Of a stretch of DNA of 48,131 nucleotides, positions 40,808 through 47,341 are shown one piece after another. Origin of the DNA: Chloroflexota bacterium (lineage in GTDB: Bacteria; Chloroflexota; Dehalococcoidia; Lucifugimonadales; UBA3495); NCBI GenBank assembly GCA_028875655.1, contig JAPPCX010000049.1, positions 1-48,131 of the forward strand, in the 5' to 3' direction. Every line of letters begins with the position of its first letter. The first letter of the stretch is position 1. The position numbers were made by a program, and so were the translations under genes. The notes beneath the pieces were generated by a model, which had not been told where the DNA came from, ran no database searches, and was given only the letters and a program-made list of their open reading frames with translations.

Positions 40808-41127
40808 TGCCGTCCGGGGAAGATCATTCGCCGTCCGTCGGCCCCCGCGCCTGGTCGCTCATGCGCGGCCGCGTGGATGGCGAGCGCTGGGCCAGCAATC
40901 ACGCCGAACCCCAAGAGCTCATCGCCTGGGCCGACATCGGCGACTTCGAGCACTACATGGGCCAGATGCCCTTCCTCTACGACAACGCCAGGGCGGTCGA
41001 GTTCTACGAGGCCGCCCGATCCGATGCGGCAACCACGGGCATGACCTTCACCCACCGGGAATACGCCGGCGGTTTTCTCCAATCGGTGTACGAAACGCTG
41101 CGAGCGAAACTGGGCCTGGACCCATAG
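40807..41127 (+). CDS. Small hypothetical protein coupled to the LLM oxidoreductase
   Basis: 106 residues, family not recognised. No membrane segment or signal is seen; the sequence includes AWSLMRGRVDGERWASNHAEP, DFEHYMGQMPFLYDNARAVEFYEAA and a helical C terminus (SVYETLRAKLGLDP). The start ATG overlaps the LLM stop by one base (TGATG), so the two are translationally coupled. The gene ends 94 bp before the convergent VOC gene, with a palindromic repeat between. Confidence 0.5.
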   Translation: MPSGEDHSPSVGPRAWSLMRGRVDGERWASNHAEPQELIAWADIGDFEHYMGQMPFLYDNARAVEFYEAARSDAATTGMTFTHREYAGGFLQSVYETLRAKLGLDP

Positions 41128-41164
41128 CGTAGTCGTATGAATCCCCGAGCGACGACGTAGCGTT

Positions 41165-41192
41165 GTAGGGGCGAGGCGCGCCTTGCCCCTAC
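41165..41192. repeat. Copy of the GTAGGGGCGA palindrome
   Basis: 28 bp with arms GTAGGGGCGAGGCG and CGCCTTGCCCCTAC, one mismatch from perfect symmetry. It belongs with the copies at 26233 and 30134, here between convergent genes. Confidence 0.78.
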
Positions 41193-41221
41193 GGCGATGA
41201 CGGTATCCGTCAACGAGCGCC

Positions 41222-41698
41222 CTAGACCGACGTGGCATCGGGCGGCGCCGGCCCGCGCTCCAGCAGTTCCAGCCAGTTGCCGTCCGGGTCCTGCATGTAG
41301 CAGCCCTTGCGCGCCGCCGGATACACCGGGTTGGGCCGCTCTGCCGGCGGGCTGACGAAACGGACGCCCTTCGCCGAAAGTTCCTCGTAAAAGGCGTCCA
41401 GATCGTCCACCATCACGCCCAGGTGGGTGGCTCCCACCTGGAAACGCTCCGGCATTTCAACTGCCACTCCCGGCGGGTTCAGATACTGGATCAGCTCCAC
41501 CGAGTGGCGCATATCCCCCGGCCCCAGGTACACGATGTGCAGCCGCGCGTCGGGATACCCAACCAGCTCCGATATGAACTCGCCCTCCAGTATCTGGTCC
41601 CGCTCGATGTTCAGCCCCAGCAGGTCCCGGTAAAAGGCCAGGGCACGTTCCATGTCGCTGACCACGAAACCCGTGTGGTTCATCCATTGGACTTCCAT
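41222..41698 (-). CDS. VOC-superfamily (glyoxalase/dioxygenase-like) protein
   Basis: 158 residue metal-binding protein of the vicinal oxygen chelate fold, with two beta-alpha-beta-beta-beta modules. N-terminal NHTGFVVSDMERALAFYRDLLGL supplies the first His; THLGVMVDDLDAFYEELSAKG the second module; CYMQDPDGNWLELLE the last Glu ligand. It could be a lactoylglutathione lyase-like, epimerase-like or dioxygenase-like enzyme; no specific subgroup can be assigned. It starts at 41698, and a small membrane protein gene ends 12 bp upstream on the same strand. Confidence 0.8.
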   Translation of the reverse strand: MEVQWMNHTGFVVSDMERALAFYRDLLGLNIERDQILEGEFISELVGYPDARLHIVYLGPGDMRHSVELIQYLNPPGVAVEMPERFQVGATHLGVMVDDLDAFYEELSAKGVRFVSPPAERPNPVYPAARKGCYMQDPDGNWLELLERGPAPPDATSV

Positions 41699-41710
41699 AG
41701 CTGCGAACCT

Positions 41711-41899
41711 CTACCCCAGGAAACGATCAATCAGCACTACCGCAGCGCCTACGGCAACGACAAGACTGCCCAGTCGGATCAGCAGTCGCGTTTCCATGTG
41801 GGCCAAGTCCGCTTTGGTAGCGTAATATTGCAACTCGTTCCGCAGATTGCTCACATCGGCCTTGGTAGCCGGGCTGTCATCCATTGACGCCAATTGCAT
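41711..41899 (-). CDS. Small coiled-coil, single-helix membrane protein
   Basis: 62 residues. Repeats A-T-K-A-D (PATKADVSNLRNELQYYATKADLAHMETRLL) form a short coiled coil, followed by a C-terminal membrane helix (LGSLVVAVGAAVVLIDRFL). This A-T-K-A-D plus tail-anchor layout is seen in small proteins of the CCDC90/DUF1640 kind; the function is unknown. The start ATG is at 41899 with GGAG close upstream; ATG 41884 is an alternative. It precedes the VOC gene on the same strand. Confidence 0.55.
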   Translation of the reverse strand: MQLASMDDSPATKADVSNLRNELQYYATKADLAHMETRLLIRLGSLVVAVGAAVVLIDRFLG

Positions 41900-41976
41900 T
41901 TCTCCAGTAGCACATATATGTCAAGCATTATAACAGCAAATTAGAGTGGCAATCTCGTTGTCTGGGGGACGGCGTA

Positions 41977-42135
41977 GGGCTATCGCATATGAAATTCCAG
42001 CCCCGTCACTCCGGCGAAAGCCGGAGTCCAGACGCAGCCAAAGGCTTCATTTCCGCAACGAAACCGACTATTTAGGCCGCTGGATTCCCGCTTTCGCGGG
42101 AATGACGGTGATTAATAGTTCATATGCGATAGCCC
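41977..42135. mobile_element. Non-coding MITE-like element with 17 bp terminal inverted repeats
   Basis: A 159 bp element with terminal repeats GGGCTATCGCATATGAA (41977-41993) and their exact complement at 42119-42135. It is flanked by the direct repeat TGGGGGACGGCGTA (41963-41976 and 42136-42149; one more shared C makes 15 bp). Inner arms of about 30 bp (42002-42030 and 42079-42108) are inverted copies of each other and match the REP-like CTGGATTCCCGC/GCGGGAATGACGG family. No protein is encoded, so transposition would need an enzyme in trans. It has landed inside another repeat: GTGGCAATC (41947-41955) on the left and GATTGCCAC on the right (42161-42169) belong together. A half copy lies at 8797-8912. 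The gene-free stretch 41900-42201 holds only these repeats. Confidence 0.8.
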
Positions 42136-42158
42136 TGGGGGACGGCGTATCCAATAAT

Positions 42159-42188
42159 GGGATTGCCACGCTGCGCTCGCAATGACAG
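42159..42188. repeat. REP-like repeat, GATTGCCACGCTGCGCTCG family
   Basis: GGGATTGCCACGCTGCGCTC followed by GCAATGACAG, with one mismatch from the copy at 61-90 and inverted relative to 33076-33104. Together with GTGGCAATC at 41947 it formed one element before the MITE inserted. Confidence 0.8.
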
Positions 42189-42201
42189 TTTGGCGGGAGC
42201 G

Positions 42202-43749
42202 TTACCGTCCTTCCTTCACGTAATCGGCGCACTTCTCGCCGATCATGATGGTGGTGGCGTTGGTGTTGGCGCGGATGCAGTCGGGCATGATGGATGCGTC
42301 GGCCACCCGCAAACCCTGCACTCCCTTCACCTTGAGATGCTGGTCAACCACGGCCAGCGGGTCCGAGTCCGGGCCCATCTTGCACGTGCCGGAGATGTGG
42401 TGCGACGTGCCCGAGTTCTTGCGCAGCCAGTCGTCCAGCAGTTCGTCGGAGGCCAGTTCCTCGTCGGAAGGCATCAGCCGTTCCTGGATCAGGTCGGAGA
42501 ACGGAGGCTTTTCCGCCATGCGCACGCCGAGGCGAATCGCCTCGCGCATCCGTCGCAGGTCCTCGGGTTCCTGGTAGTAGTTGTAGTTCAGGTTGGGCTG
42601 CACGTGCGGGTCGGTGGATTGAAGCGTCAGTTCACCCTGGCCGAGCGCCAGTTGCAAGCTTGCGCCCATGCCGATGTAGTTCAGGTCCTCGTCGATGGCG
42701 ACGTGGGCCGGCCGGTGCTCGCTGGTCATCAGGTTGGGGCTGAGCTGCATGTCGTTGCGCAGGTCGGAACCCTCCACGGTGTAGCGCAGGCCCACCTGGA
42801 TCACCGGCGCCTGCACGTCCGGCTTCTCGCCTTTGGCCAGGTACAGCACTGACGCGGCGGGATGGTCGCGCAGATTCTTGCCCACGCCCGGCGAGTCGTG
42901 CACCACGGGAATGCCCATGCTGCGCAGATGCTCCGCCGGCCCCACGCCGGATAGCATCAGCAACTGCGGCGACGCCACGGCCCCGCTGCTCACGATGATT
43001 TCGTCAGCCTCTACCGTGAAGACTTCGCCGCCACTCTCGGCCTCGATGCCTACGGCCCGGTTGCCGTCGAACAGGATACGCCGGGCGGTCACGCTGCCCC
43101 GGATGGTCAGGTTCAGCCGGTGGCGGGCGATGTCCAGGTAGTTTATGGCCATGCTCATGCGCACGCCGTCGATGGTGTTGCGCGCCCGCGGTGAGACGCC
43201 GGTGGATTCGGGGTGGTTCTGGTCCTCATCGCGCGGGAAGCCCTCGTCCAGGCAGGCCCGCTCGAACGCCACCGAGTGAGGCAGCCATTCGTTGCGCGGG
43301 GCGCGGCGCACCGGAACCGGCCCGTCCGAGCCGTGGAAGTCGTCGCCGCCGAAGTCCAGGTCCGTCTCCAGCTTGTTGAAGTACGGCAGCACGCGGGTGA
43401 AGCTCCACTCGTCGTTGCCCCATTCCGCCCAGCGGTCGTAGTCCTCCGGGATGCCGCGGAACAACACCTGCCCGTTCACCGCGCTGGACCCTCCCGTGGC
43501 CTTGCCCCGGGGAATCACCAGTTCCGTCTGGTCGTCGGTGATCTTGGCGGTGTAGCCCCAGTTGTGCGGCCCATACGCCGACAACCACACGTTGTTGCCC
43601 ATCTTCAGGTCTTCCGGCAAATGCTCGAACACCGGGTAGTCCGGCCCCGCCTCCAGCAGCAGCACCGTGCGGTCCGGGTCTTCCGACAGCCGGCTGGCGA
43701 TGGTGCACCCGGCGGACCCGCCGCCCACTACGATTACGTCATACTTCAT
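42202..43749 (-). CDS. GMC-family FAD oxidoreductase (choline dehydrogenase-like)
   Basis: 515 residue flavoprotein of the glucose-methanol-choline family that oxidises an alcohol. The FAD motif VGGGSAGC is at 8-15, followed by LLLEAGPDYP, and ATGGSSAVNGQVLFRG, GAVASPQLLMLSG and GIPVVHDSPGVGKNLRDHP (PROSITE GMC motifs). The active-site His lies in GTSHHISGTCKMG, and the C terminus has VADASIMPDCIRANTNATTIMIGE. The start is ATG 43749 behind GGGAGG. The alcohol substrate is unknown; the protein has no signal peptide. Confidence 0.9.
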   Translation of the reverse strand: MKYDVIVVGGGSAGCTIASRLSEDPDRTVLLLEAGPDYPVFEHLPEDLKMGNNVWLSAYGPHNWGYTAKITDDQTELVIPRGKATGGSSAVNGQVLFRGIPEDYDRWAEWGNDEWSFTRVLPYFNKLETDLDFGGDDFHGSDGPVPVRRAPRNEWLPHSVAFERACLDEGFPRDEDQNHPESTGVSPRARNTIDGVRMSMAINYLDIARHRLNLTIRGSVTARRILFDGNRAVGIEAESGGEVFTVEADEIIVSSGAVASPQLLMLSGVGPAEHLRSMGIPVVHDSPGVGKNLRDHPAASVLYLAKGEKPDVQAPVIQVGLRYTVEGSDLRNDMQLSPNLMTSEHRPAHVAIDEDLNYIGMGASLQLALGQGELTLQSTDPHVQPNLNYNYYQEPEDLRRMREAIRLGVRMAEKPPFSDLIQERLMPSDEELASDELLDDWLRKNSGTSHHISGTCKMGPDSDPLAVVDQHLKVKGVQGLRVADASIMPDCIRANTNATTIMIGEKCADYVKEGR

Positions 43750-43869
43750 GCTTGGCCTCCCTTCTCACAAGAATCTAACCGCAAGACATTGCGCGTTCAT
43801 TCGACCGGCCCAATAATACCCAAGAACGGATACTCCGCATAGCATCAACGCCAACCAGGAGGTGAACCC

Positions 43870-44685
43870 ATGCCAAAGCTGGAACTGAACGGCGAACGGT
43901 TCCACTACCACGTGGACGACTATTCCGATCCCTGGAGTTCGGCTGATCACGTCCTGCTCCATCATTCCGCCGGCGGCAACCTGCACCGCTGGCGGCCCTG
44001 GGTTCCCACGCTGGCCCGCCGGCATCCAACGCTCCGTTTCGACATGCGCGGCCACGCCGGCACCACGTCCCGCTCCGACTCCCCCTTCGTCATCACCGAG
44101 TTGGCCGCCGACATCGCCCGGGTGATGGACGCGCTGGGAGTCGAAAAAGTCCACCTCGTTGGCGCATCCGCCGGCGGCATTGTGAGCCTCCAATTCGCCC
44201 ACGACTTCCCCGACCGCCTGCACAGCCTCACCCTGGTGGCGTCAACCCCGCGTCTCGCTCAGATGGGCGCCGACATGGACGCCAGCGGCTGGGGCGACAC
44301 GCTGCGCACGGAGGGCACTCGCGCCTGGCTGCTGTCCGATACCGACAAGCGGTTCGGCCCCGACACTCCCCGCGAGGTGATCGACTGGTACGCCGACGAG
44401 GGGGCGAAAACCGAGGCATCGGCGGTATTGGCTCTGCAGGCCTGCCTGCTGGCGGCCGACCTCGCCCCGCTGCTGCCACGCATCAACGTGCCCACGCTGA
44501 TCCTCGCCGCCCGCCGCGACCCGATAACCCCGTTGGAGGCCCAGCAACTGATGGCCCGGATGATGCCCAACGCCACGCTGGAGGTATTCGACGGCGTGGG
44601 CCACAACATGAAAGTGGAGATCCCGGACACCCTCGCCGGCAGAACCCTGGAGTTCGCGGCCAGCGTCAGATCCGGCAATACGTGA
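43870..44685 (+). CDS. Alpha/beta hydrolase
   Basis: 271 residue alpha/beta-hydrolase-fold protein resembling 3-oxoadipate enol-lactonases and related esterases. The nucleophile elbow is VGASAGG (S100), the oxyanion-hole region HHSAGGNLHRW, the acid is in AARRDPITPL and the His in DGVGHNMKVE. It is expected to hydrolyse a lactone, ester or C-C bond in an aromatic degradation route; the neighbouring bicupin, VOC and CMD-like genes fit such a role but are not adjacent. The start is ATG 43870 behind AGGAGGTGAACCC, an ideal ribosome site. Confidence 0.82.
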   Translation: MPKLELNGERFHYHVDDYSDPWSSADHVLLHHSAGGNLHRWRPWVPTLARRHPTLRFDMRGHAGTTSRSDSPFVITELAADIARVMDALGVEKVHLVGASAGGIVSLQFAHDFPDRLHSLTLVASTPRLAQMGADMDASGWGDTLRTEGTRAWLLSDTDKRFGPDTPREVIDWYADEGAKTEASAVLALQACLLAADLAPLLPRINVPTLILAARRDPITPLEAQQLMARMMPNATLEVFDGVGHNMKVEIPDTLAGRTLEFAASVRSGNT

Positions 44686-44792
44686 TTTCGATACCGACGT
44701 GATCGACGCTGCATTGCTCGCGGTGTTAGCATGACCGAAGGTTGACAATTGCCGACAGCGAAGACAACCCAAACGCACCGGAGGATCAGCGC

Positions 44793-45998
44793 ATGACAGG
44801 GAACGGCTTGGACTATTCCGCGCTCTTCAACAGGGACCTGCCCCCACCGTCGGGCCCATGGGAAGGCCACCCCAAGTACAATTTCATCGGCGGACACAGC
44901 GATCCCGACATGGTCCCCACCGAGGAATTTATTGAGTCCGCCGCCCGGGTGTTCCGCGGCGACCCGCGCAACATTTCCATGTACAACTATTCCGGCGGCC
45001 CGCAGGGCATCCTGCCGCTGCGCCGGTTCCTGGTGGACAAGCTCGCCAGGCACCGGGGAATCTACACCAATATCGACGACGTTCTGATCACTTCCGGCTC
45101 CGGCCAGGGGATCGAATTGATCAACGAAATCCTGTTGGAGGAGGGCGACACCGTAATCGTTGAAGCGTTCAGCTTTTCCGGCGCCCTGGGCAACCTGCGA
45201 CGCCGCAAAGTGAACTTCGTCGGCATCGAGCTGGACCAGGACGGCATGCGCATGGACCACCTGGCCGAGGTTCTGGACGACCTGCGCGGCAAAGGCGTGC
45301 GGCCCAAGTACATCTACACGATCCCCACGCTGCAGAACCCCACGGGCACCGTGCTCACCCTGGAACGACGACGGCGGCTGCTGGAATTGAGCGCGGAGTA
45401 CGGCGTCCCGATATTTGAAGATGAATGCTACGCGGACCTGATTTTCGAAGGCGAATACGAAAACGCGATCCGGTCCATGGACGACACCAACCGGGTGCTG
45501 CACATCGGCTCGTTTTCCAAAACCCTGGGGCCGGGCACGCGGCTGGGCTACGTGGTGGCGCCGTGGGACGTGATGAGCCGGCTGCTGTCCCGCAAGAACG
45601 ACGCCGGCACCGGCGTCATGGACCAGATGATTGTCGGAGACTATTTCACGAACCACTACGACGAGCACATCCTGGAAACACGCGCCGCTCTGAAACGGAA
45701 ATGCGACACACTCAGCAGCGCGCTCCGGGAATCCTTCGGGCCAAGTATCGACTTCGAGGTACCCCGGGGCGGGATGTACCTGTGGGTGAAGCTTCCGCCG
45801 GGGGTTGATTCGCGAGACCTGGCCGGGCCGGCGCTTCGGGAAGGCATCGCGTTCAACCCCGGGCCGGACTGGTCAGCGGACCCCGACGCAGCCGCCAACT
45901 ACATCCGACTCTGCTTCGCGCTCCCCTCCGAAGCGGAAATCTGGGAGGGCGTCGAAAAGCTGGCCGAGGTGTTCCGACGGGAAGGCGCGCTGCCCTGA
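44793..45998 (+). CDS. PLP-dependent aminotransferase (class I/II, 2-aminoadipate-like)
   Basis: 401 residue fold-type I aminotransferase of the LysN/MocR catalytic-domain group. Motifs include YNYSGGPQGILPLR, the SGSGQGIELI phosphate loop, NPTG (182-185), the PLP-ring-contacting Asp in FEDECYADLIF (D210), the PLP lysine in GSFSKTLGPGTRLGY (K243) and the substrate carboxylate Arg near YIRLCFALPSE. It lacks the winged-helix domain of MocR regulators. The start is ATG 44793 because CGGAGGATC lies upstream; a TTG at 44742 is in frame but has no such site. Its specificity is not deducible. Confidence 0.85.
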   Translation: MTGNGLDYSALFNRDLPPPSGPWEGHPKYNFIGGHSDPDMVPTEEFIESAARVFRGDPRNISMYNYSGGPQGILPLRRFLVDKLARHRGIYTNIDDVLITSGSGQGIELINEILLEEGDTVIVEAFSFSGALGNLRRRKVNFVGIELDQDGMRMDHLAEVLDDLRGKGVRPKYIYTIPTLQNPTGTVLTLERRRRLLELSAEYGVPIFEDECYADLIFEGEYENAIRSMDDTNRVLHIGSFSKTLGPGTRLGYVVAPWDVMSRLLSRKNDAGTGVMDQMIVGDYFTNHYDEHILETRAALKRKCDTLSSALRESFGPSIDFEVPRGGMYLWVKLPPGVDSRDLAGPALREGIAFNPGPDWSADPDAAANYIRLCFALPSEAEIWEGVEKLAEVFRREGALP

Positions 45999-46068
45999 CC
46001 TGGCGCGCTCCTGACCTGGCAGACTCCTGACCAATCAATTGCGACTTCCGACAAGGAGAGCGAGCGCT

Positions 46069-47205
46069 ATGGCCAACGCCTTCGGCAAGATAATCGCCAA
46101 CGTGGAGCGGCTGCACCGCCTGATGGACGAGGAGGGTGTTGCGGCCATCGTAGCCCGCTCCGGCAAGAACTTCACCTACCTGGCCGGCTTCGCTTACCCC
46201 GGCACCTTGGCGCGGCACCTGGAGTTTCCCGATTCACCCCGTGAGGTGCTGCTGGTGTGGCCGCGCGCGGGCGAGCCGGCGCTGGTGCTTAACTCCTACG
46301 CCGCGCCCCTGGCCCAGCGCGATTCGTGGCTGGAACATATCGAGGTGGTGGACGACTACGCTGAATCCCCCTACGAACGGGCCGCCAGCGTGCTGCGGCA
46401 ACTTGGCTTGGCCGAGGACACCATCGGGTTCGAGAAGAGCTATGTCAGCGCGAACCGGTGGGAGGAGATCGGCAACCTGCTGCCCAATGCGCGCATCGTG
46501 GATTGCGCCGACTTGATGGACCGGGTGCGCTGGATCAAGACACCCGAGGAAGTGGCGGCCCTGGAAGCCGGCGCCAAACTGCTGGACGAAGCTTACCTGG
46601 AGGTGCTGCCCACCGTCCGGCCCGGCGACACCGAACGGCTGGTGCATAGCCGCATCGTCGAGAGCTGCCTGCGCCGGGGAGCCAACTGGGCGCATGGCAT
46701 CCTGAACTCAGGCCGCAACACGGTGGGCTATGGGGGCGAAAGCGACCTGGCTTTTGAGGCCGGAGACATCATCCGCAACGATTACGTCGCCTATCTCAAC
46801 GGCTATCCCGGCCACCAGTCCCGCACCGTCTGCGTGGGCCAGCCCTCAGACGAGCAGATGCGGACTTATCAAATCGTCCTGGACATTTACCGCGCCACCA
46901 TCGACCGCTGCGTCCCCGGAGCGCGCACGGCGGACATTTATCACTTCGCCAACGACAGCTTCCACCAGGCCGGCTTCCAGGGCAACGTGGCGCTGGCCGG
47001 GCACGGCGTGGGCCCGTGGTGGCACCAGCAGGAGCCGTACATGGTGCCATCCAGCAACCGCGTCCTGGAAGAGGGCATGGTGGTAGCCCTGGAACCCCAC
47101 ATCGGCCCGGTATGGCACTTGCAGGATATGGTGGTCGTAACGGACGGCGCGCCGAGGCTGCTGTCGCCCCTGATTAGCACGGACGAAATGCTGGTGGCGG
47201 GGTAG
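46069..47205 (+). CDS. M24-family (creatinase/Xaa-Pro peptidase-like) protein lacking metal ligands
   Basis: 378 residues with a creatinase N-terminal domain (about 1-150) and a pita-bread catalytic domain. Of the five metal ligands expected in M24 metallopeptidases, D238 (NDYVAYLNGY), H312 (GHGVGPWWHQ) and E342 (ALEPHIG) are present, but the second Asp is H249 (GYPGHQSRT) and the last Glu is Q352 (HLQDMVVVT). This argues against a normal di-metal site. It may be a creatinase or ectoine hydrolase-like, metal-free C-N hydrolase. The start is ATG 46069 after AAGGAGAG; an upstream TTG frame is unlikely. The aminotransferase gene ends 70 bp upstream, so a shared amine-utilisation role is possible. 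Confidence 0.8.
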   Translation: MANAFGKIIANVERLHRLMDEEGVAAIVARSGKNFTYLAGFAYPGTLARHLEFPDSPREVLLVWPRAGEPALVLNSYAAPLAQRDSWLEHIEVVDDYAESPYERAASVLRQLGLAEDTIGFEKSYVSANRWEEIGNLLPNARIVDCADLMDRVRWIKTPEEVAALEAGAKLLDEAYLEVLPTVRPGDTERLVHSRIVESCLRRGANWAHGILNSGRNTVGYGGESDLAFEAGDIIRNDYVAYLNGYPGHQSRTVCVGQPSDEQMRTYQIVLDIYRATIDRCVPGARTADIYHFANDSFHQAGFQGNVALAGHGVGPWWHQQEPYMVPSSNRVLEEGMVVALEPHIGPVWHLQDMVVVTDGAPRLLSPLISTDEMLVAG

Positions 47206-47229
47206 GAAAGGGAAGCCGGAGAGGCGTTC

Positions 47230-47258
47230 TTGACGAAAATGATGGTTAGTCGTACACT
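47230..47258 (+). promoter_or_regulatory. Sigma70-type promoter of the DUF3800 RNA/gene unit
   Basis: TTGACG (47230-47235) and TACACT (47253-47258) with an exact 17 bp spacer. The start predicted 7 bases after the -10 falls on G47265, which is the first base of the P1 stem of the RNA described next. Confidence 0.7.
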
Positions 47259-47264
47259 GACTTT

Positions 47265-47330
47265 GCGTCTAGGAGGAGTCGCCAAGCGCCTCCCCTCGAG
47301 GACATGTCCTCGACCCTAGTCGCTTTTTTT
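47265..47330 (+). ncRNA. Candidate three-stem structured RNA upstream of DUF3800
   Basis: Three stems fit a compact three-way junction. P1 pairs GCGTCTAGG (47265-47273) with CCTAGTCGC (47315-47323), with one T-T mismatch. P2 is GGAGTCGC-CAA-GCGCCTCC (47275-47293), one T-C mismatch. P3 is TCGAGGA-CATG-TCCTCGA (47296-47313), perfect. Only one to two unpaired bases join them. Seven T follow directly (47324-47330), as in a terminator, and the DUF3800 ribosome site GGAGGG comes right after. RNA motifs have been reported upstream of DUF3800 genes (from memory, Weinberg and co-workers' DUF3800-I to -X), and this looks like one or a new variant; class not identified. The RNA may end here or attenuate the gene. 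Confidence 0.7.
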
Positions 47331-47341
47331 CGGAGGGTACT

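Noticed and set aside
41977-42135. The MITE region as a phage attachment site or tRNA-like insertion
   Set aside because: No tRNA or integrase nearby, and the terminal inverted repeats with duplicated flanks fit a transposon-like element better.
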